From: Ophiosphaerella korrae
Taxonomy: Eukaryota > Ascomycota > Dothideomycetes > Pleosporales > Phaeosphaeriaceae
NCBI GenBank assembly: GCA_028456385.1
Contig: JALNQF010000238.1
Location: 1 to 64,000 of the forward strand
DNA length: 64,000 nt
Direction: 5' to 3'
Translations under genes and position numbers: made by a program
Shown: piece after piece, positions 23,741 to 37,018 of the stretch
Layout of the letters: the number at the start of each line of letters is the position of its first letter
Position numbering within the stretch: the first letter of the stretch is position 1
The notes under the pieces: model-generated
What the model saw: only the letters and a program-made list of their open reading frames with translations
Database searches by the model: none
What the model was told of the DNA's origin: nothing

Positions 23741-26700
23741 TCTACTTTTATAATTCTTATAACTTAAGCTTAGCTTATATATCTTTAAAGTTAAGGTAAG
23801 CTTTAAATCTCTTAAACTACTACTCTAGGAGGTACTTAGTTAGGCTATCTACTAGTATCTCGCTTGTTAGTATATAAGAAACTTAAAATAAGCCTCTAGC
23901 GTACTCTTGTCTTAGCTATATATTCTATATATCTACGTAACGTAAGCGTATTATTACTCTCTTATTTTTACCTATAATAAGTCTAATTATTTACTAATTA
24001 TTATAGAAGATTATCTAAGTAGCTCCTAGGTCTAATATAAGCTCTTAAAAGAGCTTTTTTAGTACTATTACCTCTTTACTTACGTACTTAAGCGCAAGTA
24101 GCTTAGCTTTAGTAGTAGAGGTAGTTACTATAGCTTATTACGCTACTTTCTATATTACTACTCTACTAAAGAGTATTACAATATAGCTATAAGATAAGTA
24201 GCGCATTACTAGATTATTAGTAAACAACGCGTCTCTATATATAAGTAGCTTAGTGCTTTACTACTTACTATCTTACTACTTGCTATACTAGACTAATAGG
24301 TACTAAGTTCTATATAGGTAAATAATAACTTAGTTTACTACTTCGAGATACTTTTAGCTTAGATTTGTAAGATATTAAGAGAGCTTAGTAGCTATAAATA
24401 CAACGTCTAGTCGCACTATTATTGCTATATACAAGATAAATCCTACTTACTCCTAGTAGTCTTTAATTTTACGCTTTAAGGCCTCTCCTTTACTTAGCTA
24501 CAGCTCTTCTACTAGTAATAGAGTTACTAGAAAGCTTATAGAGCTTATAAGATCGAACTTTTTTACTATCTTATTAATATACTTATTATAAATAAGTGTA
24601 ATAGTCTTATCTAGCTAACTTTATATTACTTGTACGCCTAGGAACTAGCTTACTAGGCCTTTATCTTCTATATTATAGGCTTGTTTAATTCTCTTAATAA
24701 TTTAGTAAGCTTCTAATTAGTAGATTTTGTAATATATTACTAATATATCGTTAACGTAAAAGAGAAAGAGTATTTTACGCTCTTTATTATAGAATAAGCA
24801 CAGCTCTTCTTTTAAGACTATAAGGCTAGCTTGTTTAAGCGTTCTTAAGAGCTCCTTATACTAGAGGAGTAGTAAGTCTTTAAGGCTATACAGCGCTTAA
24901 TTAAGCTTAACGCACTTACTAGTTACTTTAAACCTATCTAGGAGCTTATAGATAACTACTAGTTAATAATCTCTATATACGTAGAGGAAAGCTCTAATAA
25001 CATTATACTAAGCTACTTCTAGGTTAAACTTAGCTGTAATTGCTATTGCAGTTTAAAACGAGCGCGCTATTAACGTAGTAGCGTAAGTTAATTATATTAA
25101 ATCGATTATTTAGAGGTCTCTACGTACTACAATCTAAGCTTTATACTTAAGAAAGTAGCTATCTTAGTTAAGTTTGTATATAAAAACCTACTTTAGAAGT
25201 AGTAGCTAATTACTCGATTATAAGCGCTCTATCTCCTCCTAAGTGCTAGCTACTAGCAGCGTATTAATCTCTTTCTAAGCTACTTATTTAAAGAGCTACC
25301 TATATAGGTACGTGTATAAGTACTTCTAATTTTATAGTAGTAGTAAGAGCTTATCTTAATATAGATAAGCTTGTAGTTATAGCTTAAGCTAAGTAGCTAC
25401 TATAATTATAGTGTTTACTACAGTAAGCTCTATATTTAGGTTATAGTCTATTAGTACTTATAGGAGTAGCTTGTCTAGTATACTACTCTATTTACTCTAC
25501 TTAGGTTTATATAATAATAAGTAAGCGCTTAAGCTTTTAGCGCTATTATCTAGCTTATTGTTTTAGAGTCTTTAGCTTAATTGCGTTAGCGCTAGCTATT
25601 ACTAGCGTATACACTACTAATAAGCTCTAACTATATTATTTAGAGCTATATAAGATGCGGCTACTTAATAAGAGATAGTATCTACTTTATTTAGAGCTAT
25701 AGAAGCTATAGCTACTTAAGGAGAAGTAGTTTAATAAGTAGTAGTTTAATTTAAACTCTTATCTATTAGCTACTCTAAGGCGCTCGCTTCTCTAGTTAAT
25801 TACAATTCCTAGGAGCTTTTAGATACTTTACTATATTAATTTCTATAATTAATATTAGTACCTATATACTAAACTCTTCTAGGTTTAGGTATTTACTCTA
25901 GAGTTTAAAGGCTACTAAGCTTAAGTTACTCTATATAGATTCTATATAGTTTACTAGCTAAGCTTACTACTTATATAAGGTCTACTCCTTGTTCTACTAA
26001 GATAGCTAGCTAGCTAGGTTAGCTTTTAGTATTACGTAAAGCTCTACCCTCTAGATTCTACTCTAGGTGCTCGCCTTACTAGTAGCTTTCTAGGATTTAA
26101 GCTACTTCGCGGAGCTAGTTATATATATTATCCTAGGTCTCTCTTACGTCGCGCGTTACGTCTTTATATAATACGTTAATAAGTTTTTAAATCTTTAGCT
26201 TTAGGAGCTCTTAATAAGCTTTACTCCTCTTGTTATAGAAGAGCTACTTATTAAATATTACGTTGCGCGTTATAATTACCTAATCTAATTCTAGGACCTA
26301 TATCCTATATATATTAGATACTCTATATCCTACTAGATATCTAATATAGCCTTAAGGGCTTATTTTAAAGCCTCTCTTGTTGCGCCTAGCTACTTACTCC
26401 TTGTTAAGTAGATATACGCAGTAGCTATAGGCGTATACTCTACTCTAATCTAGCTAAAGGTCTACTATAGTAGCTCTTACTTGCTTAAGCTAATAGTATC
26501 TAAAGTACTATCTAAACTAGCTATTAAGTACTATATTAGGAGCTTATATATTATAAGCGTAGCTTAGGCTTATATTATATAGCTACGTAGCTGCCTCTAC
26601 TATCTCTAGCTAGAGCCTTTCTAGTAAGTTAGCGCTTATCCTTATCTTAATTACTTTTGTTATTATTTCTTAACTAGCTCTCTTAGCTCCTCTATTTAGC

Positions 26701-28948
26701 TTATATATATATACTAGAGTGCTTTTAACTATAATCTCTTCTTATTTAGCCTAAATCTAGAAGCGCGTCTTACCTCTCTATAGGAGCGTTACTACTTTAT
26801 TATCTTACTAGAGTACGCACGTATAGAGCTTATAGCGCGTTAGTAGTAGCTTTATAAAGCTTTTAAATACTCTTATTATTTCTTAGAGCGTTTTACCTTG
26901 TAATAGGTAGGTATAGAGCTTACTACTATACTTGTACTTAAGTAGTATAGTCTAAACTTCTTTAAAGTAGCTAGTAGGCATATTAAATAGGTCTTACGCT
27001 ACTCGCTAGTATAAGCGTAAAGCTCTCTCTCTAGGCTACTTTAAGATAACTTACTTAGCGTAAGCTATTAAGTAATACTCGCACTTAATACGCGCTATCC
27101 TATTAATACGTACGTTTCTCGCGCTCGTTACTAGCGCTCGCAGTGCTTCTAGTCTAAGATAACTAGCTCTAGCGTACTAGAGCTCCTCTAAGTCGCTTCT
27201 AGGCGTTATACGCTATAAGTTAAGCTGTTAATTAACTTGATTGCCTTAAGTTACGCTTATAATAGTTAGATAAAATGTAATAGGCTTGTATTTAATAAAA
27301 GTAAGATTATGTTTACGCATTAGCGTCGCTAGTATAATACTCTCTACTAGCGTTCCTACTCTTAGAGTTGCGTTAAAACCTTAATACTAGGCTCTAGCTT
27401 ACTATAATCGAGCTTTAGATACTATATTAATATAAAATCCTTTAACTACTACTACTTTATAAAGTACAAGATTCTCTATACGCTTACTACAAGCTCTATT
27501 TAGAGCGTTCTTAAGGACTTAAGTACTTTTACTAAGTATTAGAAACGCTTATATACTTACTTCTACGTAGCTTATACTTTTTACTCTTATAAAGGAGCCT
27601 AGTTTTATAAGACTTATTAAGTTAACTAGGTAGAGAGTAGCTCTATTATTAAGTATAGTACTCTTAGAGAGTAAGTAAGCGTCGAAATCTAGCGTTAAGT
27701 AGGCTCTAGGTGCTAGCTTAATAAGTTTACCTAAGTTAATAAGTATACCTAGGTCAATAAGTACCGCGTTTAGCTAGCCTAGGTAGACTAGAGCCTTTAA
27801 TTTAACTAACTCTAAGCTAGCTTTAACTAGTTCCTATAAGGGACTAGCCTACTTTTAAGTTACTAAGGTTTTAACTACTATAAAGCGCGGCTTATCTAAA
27901 CGAGCCTATATTTTCGCCTTTCTATTATTGTCTATTTTAAATAGATTACTAGTAAGCGCTACTTATACCTATCTATAATCTTATAGCTTCTAGTAGTAAG
28001 CTTAGCTATATAGGTAGTTATATTTTAAGTTAGTACTTAAGCTTAAGCTTAGCTTAGATCTTCTAAACGTTATAAATACGCTAGCTCCTTAATTAGTAGT
28101 TTAGAGCTTATACTCCTATAATAGAGCTAAGTAGATACTACTAATTTGCCTTAGCGTAAGTACCTTTAAGCTAAGGACTAAGCTCTAGATTACTAATTAG
28201 CTTATTATCTAAGCCTAGTCTAGAGCTAGCTTTAGCGTTAACGCCTCTAGGAAATCTTATACTACGAGCTCGCCTATTACCTCTATAATATTATACGCAA
28301 TTACACGCTAATATAGGCGTAGCTACTTATTATACTAGAGCTCTAGTAATTATTGTCTTTAGCGAGCCTTCTATAGATAGGCTTAGTATTAAGCTTAGAT
28401 AAGATTGCTAGCGCTAGTATTAGATAGAGCTAGTAGGCTCTTTAGCGTTTAGACGAGCTCTTATAATATAGCTTTATTATTCGCGAGTAGAGTTATCTTA
28501 GCTATTACTAGATAACTTAAATTAACTATAGCGTTTACCTAAGCGCTTAGAGCTCTAAGGCGTACTATTCGCGATACCTAGGTATCTTTTATAGCCTAGT
28601 ATTTCTCTATTACAAGCTTATAGGTAGCTACCTCTTCTACTATTGCTAGGCTCTTTAGTTTAGGTTAAACTAGTTTGTTAGCGTAGATATTAGGGACGTT
28701 ATTAGCTTCTAGATTAACTAGCTACTAGATACCTAGCTTAAGAGTATTGTAATAGAGTTGTATAAACTATACTAGCTATTATAAGCGCTTATTAAGTAGG
28801 GTAGTACCTTTATTAAGTAGAGTAATCTCGCTATAAGATATTGTAAGCGTTTAAGTAATAGATAAGATAAGATAAGATAAGATAGAAGTATACTAAGCTC
28901 GCGATCTCTTACTATAGTATATAGGATAGAACTATTAAGTAATTTTTA
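23741..28948 (-). pseudogene. Copia B gag-pol, RIP-damaged
   Basis: Ghost Ty1/Copia polyprotein on -. From the 3' end (left): a relic of the LADxLTK motif (about 23800-23850), the KHIDIRYH-like motif (about 23880-23950), RNase H with a relic of ATSTTEAE (about 24090-24140), and RT with YVND at 24747-24758, where the first aspartate is lost. Integrase is expected at about 25.5-27 kb. A GFxxNxxS-type motif of the protease/pre-integrase region lies at about 27430-27470, and gag lies right of about 27.7 kb. Gene order is Copia. It retains more CG dinucleotides than the gypsy A copies around it. Confidence 0.68.
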
Positions 28949-28964
28949 GCGCTAGGCTTATAAC
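28949..28964 (-). other. Putative primer-binding site of Copia B
   Basis: Directly after the 5' LTR on the - strand stands GTTATAAGCCTAGCGC. Reversing one TG-to-TA and one C-to-T change gives GTTATGAGCCC, complementary to the anticodon arm of initiator methionine tRNA. That is the half-tRNA type of priming known for Drosophila copia. The match is short and partly reconstructed. Confidence 0.45.
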
Positions 28965-29129
28965 TATTACAAGATGCAAGCTTAGGAATAAGTAGGAGAT
29001 AATTATTAATTAAAGAGCTATCTAAGCTAAGCTACTTATATATAGTAGAGTAGCTCGAATAGCTTATACGGCTTACTTACTACTATAGGCTTACCTAAAT
29101 TATATAGAGCGAAGCTCTAACTTACAACA
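28965..29129 (-). repeat. Copia B 5' LTR (RIP-mutated)
   Basis: 165 bp. It carries the same kinds of transitions as the 3' LTR but at partly different sites, as expected for independent mutation. Followed by TTATC, the target duplication. Confidence 0.85.
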
Positions 29130-29981
29130 TTATCTACTTATATTACCTATCTTTTTAAGCTTCTAGTGTCTTTAGTTTCTCTATCTAAATTAACTTATAT
29201 TAGATTTTTAATTTTAGTCCTTATTTAAACCTTAATAATAAAGATTACTTATTTTATTCTATATTTTGTAATAGTTATTTAAACTATAATACGTATTCTA
29301 AGATATTTTTATATTATTTAAGCTTTTTAAGTTTTACTTATACTTATTAGGTAATATCTATATCTTTAAATACTACTTTTATTTATTTTATAAAGTATTT
29401 ATAACTTCTAAAGATAGCTCTTATTTTATCTTTTTATATTCCTAGAGTATATATTATATAGTTTATCTAGTAGAGTTTAAACTATCTTATTATATTTTTC
29501 TTAAAGTATATTCTAATATATACTACTTTCTTTTCTTCTATATTAAAGTATAGTACTTATATATCTATTTAAAGTTATACTAAAGCTAAGAAAGGTCTTA
29601 GTTTCTCTCTAGTTCTATTAAACTTTTTAAGTATAGGTATCTTAGGTAGTTTCTTTATTATACTTATCTCTAGTCTCTAGGTAATTTATTCTATCTAGTT
29701 TTATCCTACTATAATAGCTTTAATTTAAGCCCTATTCTATTTAACGTACTCTTATAGTTCTTTATTCTATATTTCTAGGGTATTAATTATTAGTTGTATA
29801 TCCTCTTTTTTAGCAATTAGGTTATTTAAATATATTTTAACTATTACCTAGTTAGTTTTATCTAACTTGTAACTACTTAGAAGTACTTTACCTCTTTTCT
29901 TAGTTATACTTTCTACTATTGTATTAGCTTAAACTATATACTACTTACGCTTTACTTCTTCTAATAACTAAATTAGTAAGG
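29130..29981 (-). pseudogene. Gypsy A gag N-terminal half (right of Copia B)
   Basis: Resumes the gag interrupted at 22443. The capsid-like region aligns with 31905-32734 and, inverted, with 7230-8050. It ends in the conserved leader before the LTR at 29982. Confidence 0.68.
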
Positions 29982-30436
29982 TATAATAGGGTTACCTATT
30001 ATTAACTATAAGGAACCTTTTCTTTTTATAAAGTATTAGTAGATTAAAAGTTAATAATAAAAGTACGTATTATAATTAAGTAATAAACTTATAATAATAG
30101 AGTAATTCTTATAATATTACTATATTATTACTTATAGTTAAAGATTAGATTACTAATATTATCCTAATATTACGTATCTTACTTCTTATATACCTATACT
30201 AATCTATTAATCTATTACTTATATCTAGTCTTAGTAACTATAGATTATAGATTACTAATCTATTAATCTATAATTATTTCCTATTAATATACTTTATAGA
30301 TTATAGATTATATTACGTATCCTAATTATAGTTTATTTCTTAATCTAAGTTATTACCCTACTCGTCCTATACTTTATTAGTACTAGAGTTAGGACTAATT
30401 AGTTCTATCTCGATTTCTCTTATTATATCTATAATA
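29982..30436 (-). repeat. Gypsy A LTR
   Basis: On + it starts TATAATAGGGTTACC and ends ATTATATCTATAATA. The body contains AATCTATTAATCTATA-type repeats at 30195-30310. It is shared by the gag copies on both sides, giving a tandem LTR array. Confidence 0.75.
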
Positions 30437-32734
30437 GTAGCTCTACTATTAATTATAATTTATACCTTTTTTCTTTAAAAAGTACTTTGTTTTGTAATAT
30501 ATAGGCTTATTATACCTTCTAGCTATTTTTAATTAAGCTATTTTATAAATTATCTACTTAGTTAGAGTTATTACTTAACCTTATACTTATAATCTTTGTA
30601 TTTTAGGTACTTTTTTTATATATACTTATAGTAAGGTTTTCTTAAGATATATTCTCTAGATAACTTCTTTTTAGGTTTTACTACTATATATCTTTTACTA
30701 GGTATTTTTATTATCTTTTATCTTATAATATCTTCTACTAAAATTACGTTTCTATAATTATAGCTTTTTCTTCTTACTAGCTATATATAATTTTATACTT
30801 TAGGTTTTCTATATATAATATAATTTGTATTTAGGTATAATACCTATAATATTTTAAAGTATAGTAGATATTCTAGGTTTATCTTCTTATTATCTCTTTT
30901 CTTATACTTATCTATACTAGGTCTCTTTTTTACTAAGATATAGTATACTACTAGTATACTTAGTATATAGGCTTTATTAATCTATTACGTCTCTTTTATA
31001 AGATACTACTACTTTCTTTATATAAATATTCTTTCTACTATAACTATTTATTACTTTATCTACTATTAGAATATTATAAACTTTATTACTTTAGGATTAT
31101 ATATTTTCTAGTCTTTATATACTTTATCTATACTTATAACTAGTAAGTATTTCTAAATAAACTACTATTATATACATTATTCTACTATTTCTATTATTAT
31201 ATAGCTATTATAGCTATATATATCTAACTAGGTATACTTTATACTTTTTATATTAACTTAGCTCTTATCTCTTTTCTATCTTTTAGAAGTAACTATAGTA
31301 GTCTCTTTATCTTCTACTAGTCCTTTAGTAGAGATTAATAGAGTCTAGGATTTTTTCTCTTCTAAATCTTCTATTAGTAAGTCTATTATATAATATATAT
31401 CTTTAAGCTAGTTTTAATTTTATTATTTTTTTATTACTACTACTCTTTCTTTTTATAGGAACTATCTTACTCTTTATTTACTTAAGAAGTATATATAGTA
31501 GTTATTATTATAATAAAAGGTTTAGTTAAGTATTACGTAATATAACTTTTTATTTACTCCTACTTTCTTTTAAAGCTTAGCTTATTCTTTAGGTACTTTG
31601 TTCTTATCTGTAGTTATCTTTAACTAAGCTTCTTTTTTTAAATCTTTACTTCTATAGTCTTTTACAAAGTATCCTAGATTCTTATATTTATAGTATACTA
31701 TATCTTTTTTCTTTAACTAATAATCTTTTATATAGTAGCCTTTTTTACTATAGTTAAAGTATATAAAGTCTTTATTCTTCTTTTTCTTTTTATCCTTATT
31801 TATATGAAAGATTATAGGGTCTCTACTATTATTATTACTAGGGTATCCTCTATATCTATTTATTCTCTTTTCTTAGAAGTTATTATCGACTTATGTTACT
31901 TAATTCTTTAGAGCTTCTAGTATTTTTAGTTTCTCTATCTAGAATAGCTTATATTAGATATTTAATTTTAATCTTTATTTAAATCTTAATATTAGAGATA
32001 GCTTATTCTATTCTATATTTTATAATAGTTATTTAAACTATAATATATATTCTAGAATACTTTTATATTACTTAAGCTTTTAAAGCTTTTTTTTAGCTTA
32101 TTAAGTAATATCTATATCTTTAAATACTACTCTTATTTATTTTATAAAGTATTTATAACTTCTAAAGATAGTTCTTATCTTATCTTTCTATATTTCTAGA
32201 GTATATATTATATAATCTATCTAGTAAGGTTTAAATTATTTTATTTTAGATTCTTTAAAGTATATTCTAATATATACTACTTTCTTTTCTTTAGTGTTAA
32301 AGTATAGGACTTATATCTCTATCTAGAGTTATACTAATACTAAGAATAGTCTTAGTTTATTTTTTATTTTATTAAACTTTTTAAGTATAAGTATTTTAGG
32401 TAGATTTTTTATTATACTTATTTCGATTCTCTAGGTAATTTTTTTATTTAGTTTTATCCTATTATAATTACTTTAATCTAAGCTTTATTTTACTTAATAT
32501 AATTCTATTATTCTCTATTTTATATAGTTAGAGTATTAATTAATTGTTATATACTATCTTTATTAGTAATTAGGTTATTTAGGTTTAACTTAACTACTGT
32601 CTAGTTAGTTATATCTAACTTATAACTACTTAGAAGTACTTTACTTCTTTTTTTAGTTATACTTTCTACTATTATATTAGCTTAGACTATATACTACTTA
32701 CGCTTTACTTCTTCTAATAACTAAATTAGTAAGG
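30437..32734 (-). pseudogene. Gypsy A gag-only copy ending at the protease active site
   Basis: A minus-strand copy bounded by LTRs on both sides. Its 3' end (left, 30437-30470) reads the protease relic I-N-S-R-A-T and then passes straight into LTR. Zinc knuckles lie at about 31655-31765 and gag extends to 32734. All of RT, RNase H, integrase and chromodomain are missing, nearly the same deletion as in the + copy at 4533-6629. Confidence 0.68.
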
Positions 32735-33147
32735 TATAATAGAGTTACTTGTTATTAACTATAAGTAACCTTAGTAAGGTATTAGTAGATTAGAAGTTAA
32801 TAAATAAAGTATATATTATAATCTAGTAATAGGCTATAAACAATAGAATAATTCTTGCGATATTAATATATTATTAATTATAGTTAATAATTAAATTGCT
32901 AATACTATCTTAATAAAACGTATTACTACTAACTATATAATTTTTTTTATACCTAATCTATAATATAATTTTATAGATTATCTTAATCTATTACTATATT
33001 ATATAATCTATAGATTACTTATATTCTATATCCTAATTATAGGTTATTTTCTAACCTAAGTTATTACTCTACTTATCTTACACTTTATTAGTACTTAAGT
33101 TAAGACTAATTAGTTTTATAATAAATTCTCTTATTATATCTATAATA
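32735..33147 (-). repeat. Gypsy A LTR, right end of the first array
   Basis: On + it starts TATAATAGAGTTACTTG and ends CTTATTATATCTATAATA. Sequence to the right is unrelated to gypsy A, so this is the outer LTR of the tandem array that begins near 20640. Confidence 0.75.
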
Positions 33148-35440
33148 TCTAGAGTTTTATAATATACTTTACTTACTCTTACTATATCTATATTACTAAA
33201 TTAGTAGAAAATTATAAAGAAATATATAAATTCTTCTTAGTATAAGTAAGTAATACTTTGTAGAATAGTAAGATATAAGTACGCTAATCCTATATAGTAG
33301 TATATAATAATATTAGCTTAGGTTTATACTTTTATATATTTTTTTTCTATTAGTAATAAAGTAGTTATATATATACTAGATAAAAGATATAATATCTATA
33401 TAGTATCTTATACTTAAAAATTATAGAAGTTTTACAAAGTAGTCTTTTTATTCTTTATACTAGTAAAAATTAAAAGCTAGCTCTTAGATACTAGTTAAGA
33501 AGAGAGCTAAAGTAAACTCTTCTCTCTTAAAGATATAGTAGCTTACTACTAGTACTTAGAGTTTAAATTCTCTTTTAAAGAAGCTAGGTTACTAGCCTTA
33601 TAGTAAGATCTTAGTATAGAGTAGTTCTATTTCTTTCTATACTAGTATATTAAAGTTAAAGGTTTTTAGCTTTATTTATTTAGCTATTAGGTTTTCTTAG
33701 TAGATTACTACTTTATATAAGTAGTTATATTTTACTATAGCTTTTTCTTATAGAGCTTTATACTAAGTAGCTCTTTAGTTTAAAGTATTATATTACTCTA
33801 AAATATAGTTATAGTCTAGTAGTAATTATACTACGTATTCTTAGAGTTAAGCTAATTAGTTATCTTATTAAGAGAGTTATTATCTAATTTACTTACTTTA
33901 GCTATAAGTATCTAGTTTTATTTATTTACTACGTTAATTACGTCTTATATTTATATATTTACAACTACTAAGTATAATACTATTCTAGCTAAGGTAAACT
34001 CTTTAAGAGATAAGTAATTACTAGGTTTATAATCTTTAATTCTTTAGTATAAAGTTAGTAAAAGGGTGTAAAATAAGAGTTAAAGTTTAGTAAACTTAGT
34101 AAGTAATTTTTTAAGTTTATTTTAAGATATAAAGACTATTCTTAGTAATAAGTCTTTTTTAATTATAGTATTTAGTAGTAAATTATCTCTTAGTTCTTTT
34201 AGGTTTTTAGCTTAGGTAATAATACTTAGCTAATATTTAGTTAAGTATTATTAATTAAGTATTTTAATATAGTCTAATTATTAAAAGAAACCTTATTAAC
34301 TAGTTTATACTATAAAGGACTATATTAATTAAAGAGAGTAGAGTGTATATCTAGGTTAAATTTTTCTATAATAAGTTAGTTAGGAGTAGCTAAGTCTATT
34401 ATAGAGCTATTAGCTAAAAAAGCGCTTAGTACTTATTAAGAGATTATATTAGGTTAAAAATTTAGTTTACTAGGTAGTCTTAGCTAAATAAAGAATTTAG
34501 AGTCTATTACCTATTTTCTTTTATCTTTTTATATAAAAGTTTTAAAATATTATTAGATGTTTTTTAGTACTTTTTTTATTAAAGTAATTAGTATAATAAG
34601 TTTTTAGGTTTACTTTTCTAAAGACTTAGTTCTAGTATATATTTTATAATTTTTTTATAGTATAGTAGTTTAAAGTATTCTTTTAGTTCTTTACTAGATC
34701 TATAGTTAACTATTTATAGCGTATCTTTATTTATAAGTATACTTAGTATAAGTAAAGAAGAAGTTATAAGCTTATACTATTTAAAGTTTTTAATTTAAGA
34801 GGCTAGCTTTTAAAGAGATAGAAGATTTTTATATAAACTAAGTTATAGTATAATAAATTAAGTTATAGTAGTTATATACTATATTAGTACGTTTAGCTAT
34901 TAGTTTATAGAGATTTAGATCCTTATTATAAGCTATTAAAGGTTTTAGTAAGGTTTAGAGCGCTTTATTACTTAGTTCTTATAAATTAAGTACTAATAAT
35001 TTATATAGTTTTTAGGAGTCTTTTCTCTTCTTAGTACTACTACCTAGGTTTACTACTTAGTATAAGTATACTTTTACTTAAGTATATATAGTAAGTATAA
35101 GATAAAGCTTTATAACTTATAAAGTAGTTAAACTACTTTTTTTTAGTATATATTTCTTTCTAGAACGTTAGCGCTAGTACTAGTAAAAAGAGAGTACTAG
35201 AAGCTTTAACTAGAACTATAATATAGTAAACTTAAAAAGCTACCTAGTACGCTATAGCTAAAGTAGGATCTAATTCCTAGTAGTATAGTTCTTTTTAGCT
35301 ATTTAGGCTTTATTAAAAGTTAGCTATAATTAGCTATTTTATAGTAACTCTAGTATAAGTAAAAAAGCTACTTGTATAGTTCTAGGTTATAGAAAGGCCT
35401 ATAAAAGTAAAATATTTATAGAGATCTACTATTATATAAA
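33148..35440. other. Unrecognised AT-rich RIP-mutated DNA
   Basis: Strongly AT-rich, with the same CA/TG depletion as the transposons. I could not match it to gypsy A, either Copia element or the Tc1 element, and saw no conserved domain in any frame. Probably an old transposon relic, judging from the mutation pattern. Confidence 0.4.
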
Positions 35441-35665
35441 GTAGACTTTATATAAGATAACTTAATAAAGTAGTTTTAATAATTAACTAAAAAAAGTAAA
35501 TAGTAGATATAGCTATCTAAGTTAGTACTAGGTATATATACCTAGTAGCTTACTAAGCGCTAACTAAAAGTAAAAAAGTAGTTAAATATTAGTTAGTTAT
35601 ACACTTATTAATATTTGTATAAAAATAAAAGATATAAGAGATAACTCTATTATAACTAAGATATT
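35441..35665 (+). repeat. R1 repeat, copy 1 (contains 20-bp palindrome)
   Basis: Begins GTAGACTTTATATAAG and shares about 200 bp with copy 2 at 36050 and, inverted, with copy 3 around 46651-47547. It carries the perfect palindrome ACTAGGTATATATACCTAGT at 35527-35546. It may be an LTR or the end of an unrecognised element. The sequence immediately left diverges between copies. Confidence 0.6.
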
Positions 35666-36049
35666 ATAGTTATAGTAAACTAAATAAAACTCTTATTCTT
35701 TATATTTATTAAAGAGTATAGGCTACTAGTTAAGTTTCTATTCTTAGAATAGTTTAATTAGTATTATAGTTATAAGCTTTTATCTTTATTTAATAAGTAG
35801 ATTTTTAATCTAAAGTACTTTTATTATATACTAATATATTTTTTAGGTTAAGTTATAGTTAATCTTTTACTTAAAAAATTAAAGAAGTAGAAAATAAGTT
35901 AGATAAAGATAGTATTATTAAAGATAGAGACTATATATATAGTAATTAGTTACTTATATATATACTAAGTCTAAAATATCTATAAAGTATAGTATTTTTA
36001 TTATAGTAATAGCTTTACTTAAAAGATAGAAGCTTATATAAGTATAAGA

Positions 36050-36345
36050 TAGACTTTATATAAGATAACTTAATAAAGTAGTTTTAATAATTAACTAAAA
36101 AGAGTAAATAGTAGATAAAGATATCTAAGTAAGTACTAGGTATATATACCTAGTAGCTTACTAAGCGCTAACTAAAAGTAGAAAGGTAGTTAAATATTAG
36201 TAAGTTATAAACTTACTAATATTAGTATGTATTAGTAAGTTTGTAATATTAGTAAGTTCGTAATATTAGTAAGTTTATAATATTAGTAAGTTATAACTTA
36301 CTAATATTAGTGCGAAAATAAAAGATATAAGAGATATCTCCCTTA
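36050..36345 (+). repeat. R1 repeat, copy 2, with ATTAGTAAGTT minisatellite
   Basis: Same core as copy 1, palindrome at 36135-36154. It is followed by several tandem units of ATTAGTAAGTTNGTAAT (about 36195-36310), then AAATAAAAGATATAAGAG, which is also in copy 1. The minisatellite is expanded relative to copy 1. Confidence 0.6.
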
Positions 36346-36540
36346 TAATAAAATATATTTAAAGAGTAGTATTTTTATAGTTATATAAACTTATTATATT
36401 AGTATATAGCTAGATATTAGCTAGTAAGTAACTATAAGAGTAACTTAATCTTATCTTTATCTCTATCCTCTTTATTATAATTATAGGTAGTATAACGCTT
36501 ATAGACTAACTAAAAGCTAAAGTTTCTTACTATTATTAAC

Positions 36541-36812
36541 TAATAAATATATTTTAGGTAAAGTTATAAGTTTTTAACTTCTAGTTATATTAAAACTTAA
36601 CTAGAGATTATTTAAGTATCTAGTATTAACTTATTAGTATATTTTAAGTAAAGTTATAAGTTTTTAACTTCTTATTATATTAGAACTTAACTAGAGATTA
36701 TTTAAGTATTTAGTATTATTAGCCTATAAAAATATTTTAAGTAAAGTTATAAGTTTTTAACTTCTAGTTATATTAATACTTAACTATAGATTAATTAACT
36801 ATCTATTAAGCG
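36541..36812. repeat. About 90-bp tandem repeat, three units
   Basis: Three imperfect units, each containing AAAGTTATAAGTTTTTAAC and an ACTTAACTAGAGATTA-like stretch. The landmark AAGTTATAAG falls at 36561, 36651 and 36744. Function unknown. Confidence 0.8.
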
Positions 36813-37018
36813 TAGCTATTTTATTAGTATATTATAAGATAAAAGCGCTATTAATTATATAATAGTAGTAGCTTTACTTAAAAGAAGAAGTTTATATAAG
36901 ATATTTATAAGATATAGTATTTTTATAATAGTAATAGTATTACCTATTATAAAGCTAACTTTAAGTATAGATTTAAATAATTTACTAAGTCCTAAATAAT
37001 ACTTTATACGTTTCTAAA

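Larger units (their letters stand above)
22444..29129 (-). mobile_element. Copia B, complete Ty1/Copia element with 165-bp LTRs (6.7 kb)
   Basis: Two direct 165-bp repeats (22444-22608 and 28965-29129) enclose 6356 bp. The 5-bp sequence TTATC stands at 22439-22443 and 29130-29134, and the host gag frame continues across. Both LTRs are RIP-mutated forms of the pristine 165-bp units at 7038 and 49792, which identifies those as solo LTRs of this family. Pol lies on -. The LTR is unusually short for a Copia element of this size. Confidence 0.85.

Noticed and set aside
27430..28260. Plus-strand frame in Copia B rich in stop-to-Gln positions
   Set aside because: The - strand there carries the protease-region motif of Copia, so the + frame is the codon-aligned shadow. 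This also warns against over-reading the + frame at 22845-23740.
22609..28964. CRISPR-like or other array from the repetitive look of the AT-rich DNA
   Set aside because: Repeats are transposon copies and microsatellites; no regular spacer structure, and the genome is fungal.
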